This document shows positions 24,247-32,891 of a stretch of 64,000 bases of DNA, piece after piece (positions within the stretch are counted from its first letter, which is position 1; the number at the start of each line of letters is the position of its first letter). The notes beneath the pieces were generated by a model. That model did not search any database. It was not told the origin of the DNA and saw only the letters and a program-made list of their open reading frames with translations. This stretch comes from Promicromonospora sukumoe 327MFSha3.1 (GTDB lineage: Bacteria; Actinomycetota; Actinomycetes; Actinomycetales; Cellulomonadaceae), in assembly GCF_000385135.1 (NCBI RefSeq), contig NZ_ARQM01000010.1:1922001-1986000 (forward strand). The letters are read 5' to 3'. The translations under genes were made by a program, and so were the position numbers.

Positions 24247-25710
24247 TCAGCCCGCGCGGGTGCGCGCGGCCCGGATCGGCGTGACGGCCGCAGGCCCCTG
24301 GGCCGCGTCGCCCGTGACACCAGGCCCGGACCCGGGCACGACGGCGGACGCCTGGAACGCCGCGCTCATCGTCTCGCCCAGGGCGTCGAGGTCGTCCTCG
24401 AACAGGCCCGCGTACGTGGACAGCGTCAGCACCGGCGACTCGTGCCCGAGCATGCGCTGCACCGCCTTGACCGTGGCCCCGCCGGAGATCGCCAGCGACG
24501 CCGCGGTGTGCCGCAGGTCGTGCAGCGTGAGCGTGTCGAAGTCCTCGGCGCCCGGCGCGAGCGTGGTCCGCGACAGCGCCGCCAGCAGCCGGGTGCGGCT
24601 GACCTTCTCGCCGCGCGTCATCCCCGCCCGCGCCCGGTCGCCGGCGGCCACCAGCGCCCACGTCTCGGGGTCGGTCACGCCCGTCGCCTCCACGCCGCCC
24701 TCGGACTGGAGGCGGCGGACCGCGGCGACCACGCCGTCGTCGTACAGGCCCGGGGCGGGCAGACCGAGGGCCTGGCGCAGCGTGCGGACGGCGCCGCCGG
24801 CCGCGTCGACCGCGGGCCGGAACGCGGAGCGGTCGAAGCTCTCCCGGCGCAGCGGTCCGCCGCGGGTCCCGGTGAACAGCAGGTCGCCGGGCGCGCGCCC
24901 CGCCGCCTGGTCCGCCACGGCGTCCACCAGGGAGGACGGCAGCGGCACCTCGCGTCGCGCGTGGGTCTTGGTGTCGCCGAGCAGCAGCGTGCCGTCGTCC
25001 AGCCGGGTGTAGGCCTTGGTCACGTGCACGCGGCGGCGCAGCGGGTCGACGTCGGCCACCGTCAGCGCGCTGACCTCGCCCCAGCGCAGGCCCGTCAGGG
25101 CCGTGAGCAGCACGAGCGTGCGCGTCTGTGCCGACGTCGTGGCGTCCGCGACGCGGCGCAGCTGCTCGTGGGACAGGTACCGGTGCGGCTTGGTCTTCGG
25201 TGCGCGGGGCAGGGCCGGCACTTTGCCCGACGGCGTCCGCGCGGGATTGGTGCGCAGCCGGCGCGCGTCCACCGCGGCATCCAGGAGGGCCACCAGGAGC
25301 CGGGCCGCGTCCCGGCGTCGGGCGGGCGAGGCGGTCTCGCCGGTGGTGGGGGAGGTCATGGTGGCGGCCCAGCGGGCGACGTCCTCGTGGGTGACCTGGC
25401 GCAGCGGGCGGTCCCCGAACGTGGGCGCGACCAGCGACCGGAAGCGTTCGTGCTCGGCCTCGACCGTGCGGGGCGCGCGGTCCACGCGGGCCTCCTGCCA
25501 GGTGGCGAACCACTCGGACACGGTGACGCGGCCCGCGGCCGGGTCGACCCACTCGGCGTGCTTGCCCGCCTCCTCCTGCCGCCGCGCCTCCGCGAGCGCC
25601 TCGCGCCGGACCGTGAAGCGACGCGTGCTGCGCAGGCGCCCGTCGACGCGGTATCGGCCGACGTAGCCGGTGCGGCCCTCGGAGTCGGTGCGCTGCTCGG
25701 TGTACGCCAC
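24247..25710 (-). CDS. Tyrosine recombinase (phage-type integrase) with inserted peptidoglycan-binding-like domain
   Basis: A 487-aa integrase. Residues 10-60 are an AP2-like arm-binding domain (GYVGRYRVDGRLRSTRRF), 62-160 a SAM-like core-binding domain, and the catalytic domain carries Arg209 (TGLRWGE), Lys248 (GDTKTH), His397/Arg400 (LHDLRHT), His423 (LGHE) and nucleophile Tyr433 (LSTYAG). Between Lys248 and His397, residues 308-356 read VRTLRQALGLP then AAVRRLQSEGGVEATG and DPETWALV, which looks like a PG_binding_1 three-helix module inside the catalytic domain. No tRNA, excisionase or phage genes lie nearby, so it is either a remnant or a stand-alone recombinase. Confidence 0.85.
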   Translation of the reverse strand: MAYTEQRTDSEGRTGYVGRYRVDGRLRSTRRFTVRREALAEARRQEEAGKHAEWVDPAAGRVTVSEWFATWQEARVDRAPRTVEAEHERFRSLVAPTFGDRPLRQVTHEDVARWAATMTSPTTGETASPARRRDAARLLVALLDAAVDARRLRTNPARTPSGKVPALPRAPKTKPHRYLSHEQLRRVADATTSAQTRTLVLLTALTGLRWGEVSALTVADVDPLRRRVHVTKAYTRLDDGTLLLGDTKTHARREVPLPSSLVDAVADQAAGRAPGDLLFTGTRGGPLRRESFDRSAFRPAVDAAGGAVRTLRQALGLPAPGLYDDGVVAAVRRLQSEGGVEATGVTDPETWALVAAGDRARAGMTRGEKVSRTRLLAALSRTTLAPGAEDFDTLTLHDLRHTAASLAISGGATVKAVQRMLGHESPVLTLSTYAGLFEDDLDALGETMSAAFQASAVVPGSGPGVTGDAAQGPAAVTPIRAARTRAG

Positions 25711-25770
25711 GGTGGCAGCGTAGTCGGGGCGTTCGGCCTGGTCGTGGTCGCGCGGGGCGTGTCGACGACG

Positions 25771-27024
25771 TCACGGCGCGACGGGCTGCAGCGCGCTCTT
25801 GTGGTCCTCCAGGTTCCGCAGGCGCCGTACGGGGCTCGCCGCGAGGAGCGCGGGCCCGAGGAGCAGCACGAAGGCCGACCCGAGCAGCACGGCACGGGTC
25901 CCGGCCGTCTCGGCGACCGCGCCGGCGATCAGCCCGCCGAGGGGGATGCAGCCCCAGGACACGAAGCGGACAGTGCCCATGACGCGGGACAGGAGCTCGG
26001 GCGGGCTGGCGACCTGCCGGTAGGTGCGCGTGACGACGCTGCCGGGGACGACGCTGGCCGCGAAGACGAGGTTGCCGACAGCGAAGCAGAGCCAGCCCCA
26101 GTGGCCGGCGCCGGCGGGGATCAGCAGGGCACCCGCGAACCCGACGAGCCCGTCGAACAGCACGACGCGCGCCGAGCCGAACCGCCGCACGAGCCAGGGC
26201 GTCGCCCAGGCCGCGAGGAGCGCCCCGACACCTTCGGTCGCCAGCAGCAGCCCGACCACGGCGGCGGGTGCGTGCAGCTCGCGCACCAGGTAGATCGCGA
26301 ACAGGGCGAGCTGGGCGCCGCAGACCGTGTTGACCACGCACGCCCACCAGGTGCACGGCGCCAGGACGGGGTGGGTGGTGACGAACCGCCAGCCCTGGGC
26401 GATCCGGCGGCGCAGCGGGGTCGGGTCGTCGTCGCCGGGCTGGCGGCGTTCGGGCAGGGTGCGCAGCAGCACGGCGGAGGCGACGTAGGACACCGCGTCG
26501 AGGAGCAGTGCGGGCGCGGCGCCGACGAGCTGGACGACCAGCCCGCCCAGCGAGGGTCCGCCGAGCTCGGTCACCGCGTGCGTGCCGGACATGAGCGAGT
26601 TGCGGCTCGTGAGCTGGTCGCGCGGCACCACGGAGGTGATGAACGTGGTGCTGGCGCTGAAGAACAGCACCTCAGCGAGGTTGAGCGTGAGCGCCACGGC
26701 GAACAGCTGGGCGAGCGTCAGGTGTCCGGTCCACCAGGCCAGGGGCACCGACACGATGGCGAGCGCCCGGACGAGGTCGGTGCCGATCTGGGTGGCGCGC
26801 AGCGGCCAGCGCTGCACGATCGCGCCGGCGGGCAGCCCGATCACGATCCAGGCCAGGTAGGACGCCGCCGCGAGCAGTCCGGTCTCGAACGGTCCGGCGT
26901 CGAGCACGAGCACGGCGGTCAGGGGCAGGGCGATCTTCGTGACCGCGGAGCCCATGTTGCTGGTGGTCGTGGCCGCCCAGAAGGTCCAGAAGGAACGTGC
27001 CGCGGTCGGTGCGGTCGTCGTCAT
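25771..27024 (-). CDS. MFS exporter
   Basis: A 417-aa major facilitator with about twelve hydrophobic segments, of the short drug-exporter type seen in actinobacteria (FWAATTTSNMGSAVTKIALPLTAVLVL at the start; GLLLATEGVGALLAAWATPWLVRRFG in the second half). Proton-driven efflux of an unknown compound is the family role. ATG 27024 is preceded by GGAGA; longer frames run into the divergent promoter. It faces the HxlR-peroxiredoxin gene across about 140 bp with an inverted repeat, so that regulator probably controls it. Confidence 0.82.
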   Translation of the reverse strand: MTTTAPTAARSFWTFWAATTTSNMGSAVTKIALPLTAVLVLDAGPFETGLLAAASYLAWIVIGLPAGAIVQRWPLRATQIGTDLVRALAIVSVPLAWWTGHLTLAQLFAVALTLNLAEVLFFSASTTFITSVVPRDQLTSRNSLMSGTHAVTELGGPSLGGLVVQLVGAAPALLLDAVSYVASAVLLRTLPERRQPGDDDPTPLRRRIAQGWRFVTTHPVLAPCTWWACVVNTVCGAQLALFAIYLVRELHAPAAVVGLLLATEGVGALLAAWATPWLVRRFGSARVVLFDGLVGFAGALLIPAGAGHWGWLCFAVGNLVFAASVVPGSVVTRTYRQVASPPELLSRVMGTVRFVSWGCIPLGGLIAGAVAETAGTRAVLLGSAFVLLLGPALLAASPVRRLRNLEDHKSALQPVAP

Positions 27025-27050
27025 GGTGTGTCTCCGTGGTGGGCGAGTGG

Positions 27051-27065
27051 GTTCCATTTTGGAAC
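27051..27065. promoter_or_regulatory. Operator between MFS and HxlR-peroxiredoxin genes
   Basis: GTTCC-N5-GGAAC is a perfect inverted repeat located 27 bp before the MFS ATG in the divergent promoter region, a plausible site for the HxlR-type regulator. Confidence 0.5.
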
Positions 27066-27167
27066 TGACTGGCCGTACAGTGGCAGAAGGACGGCTGCGG
27101 GCGCAACGTCCTGGCACCGGCGCCGCGTGAGGGCGCCCGGACGGAGACCTGCGAGAGGATGGCGCGC

Positions 27168-28055
27168 ATGCGCAAGGAGGATCTGGCCGACGCCGACTGC
27201 GGGATCGCGCAGTCGCTCGGCGTCATCGGCGACTGGCAGAGCCTGCTGATCGTGCGCGAGGCCGCGGCCGGCGTCTCACGCTTCGACGCGCTCGCCCACG
27301 AGCTCGGGTTCAGCAGGCGCGCCCTGACCGAGCGCCTCGGCCGGCTCGTGGACGACGGCGTCCTGGAGCGGGTCCCGTACTCGGCGCACCCGCCCCGGTT
27401 CGACTACCGGCTCACCCGCCGCGGCGAGGGGCTCGTACCGGTGCTCGTCGCGCTGCAGGAGTGGGGGACGCGCCACGTGATGGGCGACGGCACCGTCTCG
27501 GGCGCCGTCGGGGACGCCGAGGCGCGACGGGTGCACGCACTGGTCGGCACGCGGGTGCCGGACGTGACGCTCACGGCCCACGACGGCGCCGCCGTCAGCC
27601 TCGCGAACCCCGACCGCTGGACCGTGCTGTTCTTCTTCCCGGGTGCCTACGCTCCCGACACGGACGGGTACCCCGCCGGCTGGAGCGACATTCCCGGCAC
27701 CCGCGGCTGCACGCTGGAGTGCGTCACGTACGCCGGGCGCACCGCGGCGCTCGCCGACGCCGGCGCGCGGGTGCTCGGCGTATCCACGCAACGCCCCGAC
27801 CAGCTCGCCGCCTTCGCCGCGCACGCGGGGCTGCCCTACGCGCTGGCGTCGGACCAGGACGGACTGGCGGCGTCCGCCCTGCGCCTGCCCGTGTTCCGGG
27901 CCGCCGGGACGGACCGGCTCAAGCGGACCACGCTCCTGGTCGCGCCCGACGGCACCGTGCGCCGGGTCCAGGCGCCGGTGACCGACCCGGCCGGCTCCGT
28001 GGACGACATGCTCGACGCGCTCCGCGCCGAGATCGGGCAGACCGTGCCCGGTTGA
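27168..28055 (+). CDS. HxlR-type regulator fused to a peroxiredoxin domain
   Basis: A 295-aa two-domain protein. Residues 1-105 are an HxlR winged helix (CGIAQSLGVIGDWQSLLIVREA, FSRRALTERLGRLVDDGVLERVPY) with Cys11 at the place used for redox sensing in HypR-like members. Residues 123-295 are an AhpC/TSA-Bcp-type thioredoxin fold (VGTRVPDVTLTAHDG, WTVLFFFPGAY, RGCTLEC, RVLGVSTQRPDQLAAFA) with Cys181 in the peroxidatic position and Cys185 nearby, and a 14-residue insertion before the active site. ATG 27168 is preferred to ATG 27159, which touches the AGAGG ribosome site. It could sense peroxide directly and control the divergent MFS gene. The stop codon lies in a 15-bp tandem repeat. Confidence 0.83.
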   Translation: MRKEDLADADCGIAQSLGVIGDWQSLLIVREAAAGVSRFDALAHELGFSRRALTERLGRLVDDGVLERVPYSAHPPRFDYRLTRRGEGLVPVLVALQEWGTRHVMGDGTVSGAVGDAEARRVHALVGTRVPDVTLTAHDGAAVSLANPDRWTVLFFFPGAYAPDTDGYPAGWSDIPGTRGCTLECVTYAGRTAALADAGARVLGVSTQRPDQLAAFAAHAGLPYALASDQDGLAASALRLPVFRAAGTDRLKRTTLLVAPDGTVRRVQAPVTDPAGSVDDMLDALRAEIGQTVPG

Positions 28056-28085
28056 GTCGTGCCCGGTTGAGTCGTGCCCGGTGAG
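28044..28085. repeat. 15-bp tandem repeat across the stop codon of the HxlR-peroxiredoxin gene
   Basis: GTGCCCGGTTGAGTC occurs at 28044-28058 and 28059-28073, with a partial third copy at 28074-28085. The TGA stop codon is inside the first unit and is repeated in the others. Confidence 0.9.
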
Positions 28086-28092
28086 GCGGCCG

Positions 28093-28788
28093 TCAGAGCG
28101 GGCGGGCCTGCCCGGTCAGGGCGTTCCACCCGATGCGGCCGCCGAAGCCGAGGAGCACGACGCCGGTCACGCGGTCGGTGACGCGGGCGATCGCGCGCCC
28201 GGACAGCCAGCGCTTGGCCAGGCCCGCGGCGTGGATCAGCAGGCCGAGCCAGGCCAGCCCGAGGACGTTGTGCTCGGTCGCCAGGAGGACGCCCATGAGC
28301 AGGTGCGGCACGCCGTCGGGCAGGAACTGGGGGATCGTGGCCAGGTAGAACACCCCGACCTTGGGGTTGACCAGGTTGGTCGTGGCGCCGACCGCGAAGG
28401 AGCGCCACCGGGACCGGGTCACGACCGGCAGGGCGGCATCGGACACGACTGTGCCGGACGGGACGGCGCCGTCGGGCAGCGCGTCGTAGCGTCCCGGGCG
28501 GAAGCTGGTCCACAGCAGCCGGCCGCCGAGCCAGGCGAGGTAGGCCGCGCCGGCCAGGGTCAGCGTCCGGTAGGCGGTCTCGGAGGCGGCGAGCACCGCC
28601 GTCGCGCCCACGGCGGCGGCCACGCCCCACGCCAGGGTGCCCACGTTGATGCCGAGGGCCGTCGCGTAGGCGTGCGCGCGGCCGCTGACGACGGCGGTGC
28701 GCAGCACGAGCGCGCTGTCCAGGCCCGGCATGATCGTCAGGGGGATCGCGACCAGCGCGAACAGGAGCATCGCCTCGGGCACCGTCAC
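28093..28788 (-). CDS. LysE-family amino acid/metabolite exporter
   Basis: A 231-aa inner-membrane translocator of the LysE/RhtB family. MTVPEAMLLFALVAIPLTIMPG holds the conserved PGP-like turn (here IMPGLD), followed by GINVGTLAWGVAAAVGA, YLAWLGGRLLW and the FAVGATTNLVNPKVGVFYLATIPQFL signature. About six helices are expected. GTG 28788 is chosen because helix 1 starts there; no good ribosome site is seen, so translation may be leaderless. Substrate is unknown. It is divergent from galE with only 55 bp between starts. Confidence 0.83.
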   Translation of the reverse strand: MTVPEAMLLFALVAIPLTIMPGLDSALVLRTAVVSGRAHAYATALGINVGTLAWGVAAAVGATAVLAASETAYRTLTLAGAAYLAWLGGRLLWTSFRPGRYDALPDGAVPSGTVVSDAALPVVTRSRWRSFAVGATTNLVNPKVGVFYLATIPQFLPDGVPHLLMGVLLATEHNVLGLAWLGLLIHAAGLAKRWLSGRAIARVTDRVTGVVLLGFGGRIGWNALTGQARPL

Positions 28789-28843
28789 GCGCGCGAACGT
28801 ACCAGTGCCCGGACCGTGCGGCCGAGCCGGTATTTTGGAAGCC

Positions 28844-29866
28844 ATGCGCGTTCTCGTCTCAGGTGGGGCCGGCTACATCGGCTCGCACACCGTCCTTGCC
28901 CTGGTCGCCGCCGGTCACGACGTCATCGTGGTCGACGACTTCTCCAACTCGAAGCCCTCCGTCCAGGGTCGCCTGGAGGCGCTCGCGGGCCGGGCGATCC
29001 CGTTCCACGCCTTCGACCTGACCGACGCCGACAAGACCGAGCGGCTGTTCGCGCACGAGCACATCGACGCCGTGATCCACTTCGCGGGGTTCAAGGCGGT
29101 GGGGGAGTCGGTGGCCCGGCCGCTGGACTACTACCGCAACAACCTCGAGTCGACGTTCGCCCTGGCGGCGTCGATGGCCAAGTACGGGGTCACCAGGCTG
29201 GTGTTCTCCTCCTCGGCGACGGTCTACGGCGAGAAGGCCCCGGTGCCGTACACGGAGGACTACGAGTACCTGTCCTCGTCCTCGCCGTACGGGCAGACCA
29301 AGGTGATGATCGAGCGCGTCCTGTCGGACATCGCGCAGATCTCCGAGGGCTGGAAGGTGGCGCTGCTGCGCTACTTCAACCCGGTCGGGGCGCACGCGAG
29401 CGGCGACATCGGCGAGGACCCGCAGGGCATCCCGAACAACCTGATGCCGTTCATCGCGCAGGTCGCGGTGGGGCGCCGGGACAAGCTCACGGTGTTCGGG
29501 GGCGACTACCCGACCGCGGACGGCACGGCAGAGCGGGACTACCTGCACGTGACCGACCTCGCCGCCGGGCACGTGGCGGCCCTGGAGCACCTGGACGACA
29601 TGGCCGAGCCGGCGCGGGCGTTCAACCTGGGCACCGGTACCGGCACGTCGGTGCTGGAGCTGCTCAAGGCGTTCGAGCGAGCCGTGGGGCGCGAGCTGCC
29701 CTACGAGATCGGGCCGCGCCGCGCCGGGGACCTGCCCGCGTTCTGGGCCGACCCGACGCGCGCCAACACCGAGCTGGGCTGGCACGCCACCAAGACGATC
29801 GACGACATGTGCGCCGACACCTGGCGCTGGCAGTCGCAGAACCCCGAGGGGTTCCCGGGCAGCTGA
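28844..29866 (+). CDS. galE: UDP-glucose 4-epimerase
   Basis: Interconverts UDP-glucose and UDP-galactose with bound NAD. The 340-aa product has the Rossmann motif GGAGYIG (about 7-13), DLTDADK, the catalytic SSSATVYG and Tyr/Lys in SPYGQTK, and the substrate loop NPVGAH, as in standard GalE of the extended SDR family. ATG 28844 follows GGAAG. It is monocistronic, bracketed by a divergent LysE gene and a strong convergent terminator, so it serves sugar-nucleotide supply rather than a local gal operon. Confidence 0.95.
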   Translation: MRVLVSGGAGYIGSHTVLALVAAGHDVIVVDDFSNSKPSVQGRLEALAGRAIPFHAFDLTDADKTERLFAHEHIDAVIHFAGFKAVGESVARPLDYYRNNLESTFALAASMAKYGVTRLVFSSSATVYGEKAPVPYTEDYEYLSSSSPYGQTKVMIERVLSDIAQISEGWKVALLRYFNPVGAHASGDIGEDPQGIPNNLMPFIAQVAVGRRDKLTVFGGDYPTADGTAERDYLHVTDLAAGHVAALEHLDDMAEPARAFNLGTGTGTSVLELLKAFERAVGRELPYEIGPRRAGDLPAFWADPTRANTELGWHATKTIDDMCADTWRWQSQNPEGFPGS

Positions 29867-29894
29867 GCGTGCCCGCCTGAACACGACCGAACAC

Positions 29895-29933
29895 GACGTA
29901 GGGCCCGCAGCCACCGGCTGCGGGCCCTACGTC
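29895..29933. terminator. Bidirectional terminator between galE and the exonuclease-fold gene
   Basis: An 18-bp perfect stem (29895-29912 with 29916-29933) and a 3-nt loop between two convergent genes. Confidence 0.88.
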
Positions 29934-29941
29934 CTCCCGGC

Positions 29942-31288
29942 TCAGACCAGCGGGTTGCCGATCGGCGGTGTCTCCAGGCGGTCGAACTCGAGCTGCGGCA
30001 CGCCCTCGTCGGGGTCCGGGGTGCGCGACGGCCGCGGGTTGGCCCGGGGCGCCGGCATCGGGATGGGCCGCTGGTCGGGTCCCAGTGCGGACCGGGAGTC
30101 GTTGCGTGTCGCGCGCTCGCTGGCCGACGGCTCCTCCCGCACGGTCTGGCGCACCGTGCGGTCCACGGGCTCGGCGTGCGCCTCCTCGAAGGCCCGCACG
30201 ATCGACCACGGCAGCCGGATGTAGCCCTCGACGTCGAACCCGTTGGCGATGGCCCAGGCGCGCATCTGCGCCGGGGACGACGAGCGACGCCCGTCGGTCG
30301 GCTTCTTCGTCCCCGACTCGTCGACCAGCTTCGGGAACTCGACCGGCGTCGCCTCGACGATCGGCTCGATGACCGACTCCCGGGAGCAGCCGAGCGTGTC
30401 CGCGACGCGCCACAGCTCCTGGCGGGCCTCCAGGTGGTACCGGTCGGCCTCGATCGCCTGGTGCACCAGCGCGTCGAAGAACTTTTTGCGGATGTCGGCG
30501 GCCCCGTCCGGCGTCAGCCGGTACAGCGGCTCGGCCTCGGCCAGGCCCGACGACGTCTGCGGCGTCAGGCGGCCGTCCTGGAGCGTCTCGGCGATGAGCG
30601 ACAGGTAGCCGTTGGTACGCACGTCGGCGACGGCCGCGACCGCATCGGCCAGCGGCTGGCCGGCGAGCGTCGTCAGCACGCTCGGGCCGCGGCGGCCGGG
30701 CCACGGGCGCGGGGGCTCGGGCGTGCGGGTGGGGCCCTCGGGCCACGGGTAGACCCAGGCGCGCAGCGTGACCTGCAACAGCTCGGGCAGGTCCGGCAGG
30801 CCGCTCGCGCTCTGCACGAACCGGGCCAGCAGCCCGGCCACCGCCCGCGCCTCGTTGAGCGGGCCGGAGTTCGGCTGACCGCCCTCGAACGGCACGCCCG
30901 CCGCGGTGCAGCAGTCCGACAGGCGGCGGTGCACCAGGCCGGGCAGGTAGTGGTAGCTCGCGTCGATGATCGTCAGCTGCGCGAGCGTGGGCAGCTCCCA
31001 GCCCAGGTGCGACAGCTCCGCGCGCAGCACCTCGATGCCGAGCCGGCCGTTGTGCGTCACGATCGCCATCTGCGACAGGCGCTCGCGGAGGGTGGCGGCG
31101 ACGTCGGCCAGCGCGATCCACGCGCCGTCGGGGTGCAGCACCGCCGACCACTCGTCGACCACCGCGCCCCGCTCGTCGATCCGCACGACGGCGATCTCTC
31201 GCAGTCGTGCCCCGGCAAGCTGGATTCCGGTGATCCGGGTCGACACCGCTGCGTACGCGGGCTTGCCCACGCGTTCGTCCCTCGCCAT
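29942..31288 (-). CDS. Degenerate DnaQ-like exonuclease-fold protein with Lsr2-like C-terminal segment
   Basis: A 448-aa protein. Residues 10-157 follow the DEDD exonuclease fold, including REIAVVRIDERGAVVDEWSAVLHPDG, but catalytic positions are lost: DxE is Ser16-Thr-Arg18, the HNxxFD Asp is Gly84, and the HxAxxDA His/Asp are Ser141/Glu146. A middle region (210-325) is unassigned. Residues 338-371 (SPAQMRAWAIANGFDVEGYI, then PWSIVRAFEEAH) resemble the Lsr2 DNA-binding domain, without its RGR clamp. The tail is Pro/Arg-rich and disordered. ATG 31288 follows AAAGGA. It may be a DNA- or nucleoid-binding protein rather than a nuclease; that is inference. Confidence 0.7.
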   Translation of the reverse strand: MARDERVGKPAYAAVSTRITGIQLAGARLREIAVVRIDERGAVVDEWSAVLHPDGAWIALADVAATLRERLSQMAIVTHNGRLGIEVLRAELSHLGWELPTLAQLTIIDASYHYLPGLVHRRLSDCCTAAGVPFEGGQPNSGPLNEARAVAGLLARFVQSASGLPDLPELLQVTLRAWVYPWPEGPTRTPEPPRPWPGRRGPSVLTTLAGQPLADAVAAVADVRTNGYLSLIAETLQDGRLTPQTSSGLAEAEPLYRLTPDGAADIRKKFFDALVHQAIEADRYHLEARQELWRVADTLGCSRESVIEPIVEATPVEFPKLVDESGTKKPTDGRRSSSPAQMRAWAIANGFDVEGYIRLPWSIVRAFEEAHAEPVDRTVRQTVREEPSASERATRNDSRSALGPDQRPIPMPAPRANPRPSRTPDPDEGVPQLEFDRLETPPIGNPLV

Positions 31289-31496
31289 GCGCGTCCTTTC
31301 TCGACCGCCGTGCCGCCTTTGGCGCGACGACGCGCCACAGGGTGCCATCTGAGCGAGAGTCCTGAAAGTGGAGATCGTACGAATATGTCGGATTCTGTGA
31401 AAATCACTACCAAAGATAGCGGACCGCCCCCCGATTATTAACACTTACGGTGGGTGTTTGGCCACCGCCTGGGGCGGTGCACATGGGGAGGTCATG

Positions 31497-31832
31497 ATGC
31501 TGGCGAAGCTTTCGATCATGGACTGGCGCGCCGTCGCGGCGCTCGGGTTCGCTCTTCCGTACGTCGCGCTGGTCCTGTTCGGGGAACGGTTCGGCTGGCT
31601 CCAGCTGTCCACCTCCGACGCTCTGACCAGCCCAATCACCATTGTGGCACTCGGTTGCCTGCTCGCCGGTGCGGGCCTCGCGCTGACCCCGGTGATCCAG
31701 GGTGCGACCTACCCGATCCTCAACGTCCTGGTCGGCGGGGCCATGCTCGCCGGGTTCGGGTACGCCGTGCTGCTGCTCGCCCAGGCCCGGTACGGCTGCG
31801 ACCCGCTGAACGTCTTGCCCGGCTGCGGGTGA
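31497..31832 (+). CDS. Small three-helix membrane protein
   Basis: A 111-aa hydrophobic protein of unknown function with three predicted membrane segments: [18 protein letters not shown] (about 10-27), [20 protein letters not shown] (about 46-65) and [23 protein letters not shown] (about 71-93). ATG 31497 is preferred over ATG 31494 because GGGGAGG then sits five bases away. The leader contains two short hairpins that share bases. The region before the gene is A/T-rich for this genome. It may be cotranscribed with the RNase Z gene 79 bp downstream. Confidence 0.65.
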   Translation: MLAKLSIMDWRAVAALGFALPYVALVLFGERFGWLQLSTSDALTSPITIVALGCLLAGAGLALTPVIQGATYPILNVLVGGAMLAGFGYAVLLLAQARYGCDPLNVLPGCG

Positions 31833-31911
31833 TCTTTGGAAAGTTAAGGACCTTGTCGTTATCGGGAGTTTTTCCCGTGCCGCGGGCCGCGCTCCGGGAC
31901 ACAATGCGACC

Positions 31912-32868
31912 GTGTTCCAGCGTCCGGCCAACCACCGCGTCTCGAGCCGTGAGCTCGTGGCCCTCGGCACCGCCAGCCAGGTGCCGACCCGTACCCGCAA
32001 CCACAACGGCTACGTGCTGTTCTGGGACGACGAGGTCATCCTGTTCGACCCGGGCGAGGGCTCGCAGCGCCAGATGCTGCACGCCGGGATCTCCGCGACG
32101 GCGCTGACCCGGATCGCGCTCACGCACCTGCACGGCGACCACAGCCTGGGCCTGGCCGGCGTGGTGCAGCGCATCAGCCTCGACGCCGTGCCGCAGACCA
32201 TCCCGATCATGTTCCCGGAGTCGGGCCGCCGCTGGGTCGAGAACCTGTGCGACGCCACCGCGTTCTACCACCAGGAACGCCTCGCGTTGCAGGGCATCAG
32301 GCGCGACGGCGAGGTGCGCCGCGTGCCGGGGGAGATGCACGGCCCGGCGGTGCTCAGCGCGGCCCGGCTGGACCACTCGCTGGAGGCGTACGGGTACCGC
32401 CTCGACGAGCCCGACGGCCGCCGTATGGTCCCGGAGCGGCTGGCCGCCGCCGGCATCGCGGGGCCCGACGTCGGCCGGCTCACCCGGGAGGGCACGCTGG
32501 AGACCGCGCGCGGCACGGTCCGGCTGGAGGACGTCAGCGAACCGCGGCCCGGGCAGTCGTTCGCGTTCGTCATGGACACCCGCATGTGCGACGCCGTGGG
32601 CCGGTTGGCCGACGGCGTGGACCTGCTCGTCATCGAGTCGACCTACCTGGACCGCGACCGCGGCCTGGCGCACGACCACGGGCACCTGACCGCCCTGGAG
32701 GCCGCGACCGTGGCGGCCCGGGCCGGCGTCCGCAGCCTCGTGCTGACCCACTTCTCGCAGCGGTACACCGACCCGGCCGAGTTCGAGCGCGAGGCCCGCA
32801 CGGTGTTCGACGGCGAGCTCACGGTGGCGGCGGACCTGGACCGGGTGGCGGTGCCACGGAGGCGGTGA
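31912..32868 (+). CDS. rnz: Ribonuclease Z (tRNA 3' processing)
   Basis: Cleaves the 3' trailer from tRNA precursors. The 318-aa metallo-beta-lactamase-fold protein has the motif [13 protein letters not shown], a second His near [12 protein letters not shown], Asp in AFVMDTRMC, and [21 protein letters not shown] near the end, the order expected for RNase Z. GTG 31912 gives the standard N-terminus ([21 protein letters not shown]). There is no clear ribosome site. A large palindrome starts 23 bp after the stop. Confidence 0.92.
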   Translation: MFQRPANHRVSSRELVALGTASQVPTRTRNHNGYVLFWDDEVILFDPGEGSQRQMLHAGISATALTRIALTHLHGDHSLGLAGVVQRISLDAVPQTIPIMFPESGRRWVENLCDATAFYHQERLALQGIRRDGEVRRVPGEMHGPAVLSAARLDHSLEAYGYRLDEPDGRRMVPERLAAAGIAGPDVGRLTREGTLETARGTVRLEDVSEPRPGQSFAFVMDTRMCDAVGRLADGVDLLVIESTYLDRDRGLAHDHGHLTALEAATVAARAGVRSLVLTHFSQRYTDPAEFEREARTVFDGELTVAADLDRVAVPRRR

Positions 32869-32891
32869 GGCGCTGCCGCGGCACGGGTCGC

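Noticed and set aside
24106-27249. A 1047-codon plus-strand frame opposite the recombinase and MFS genes
   Set aside because: The translation is Arg/Gly/Pro/His-rich with no domain, while the opposite strand encodes complete catalytic motifs and membrane helices.
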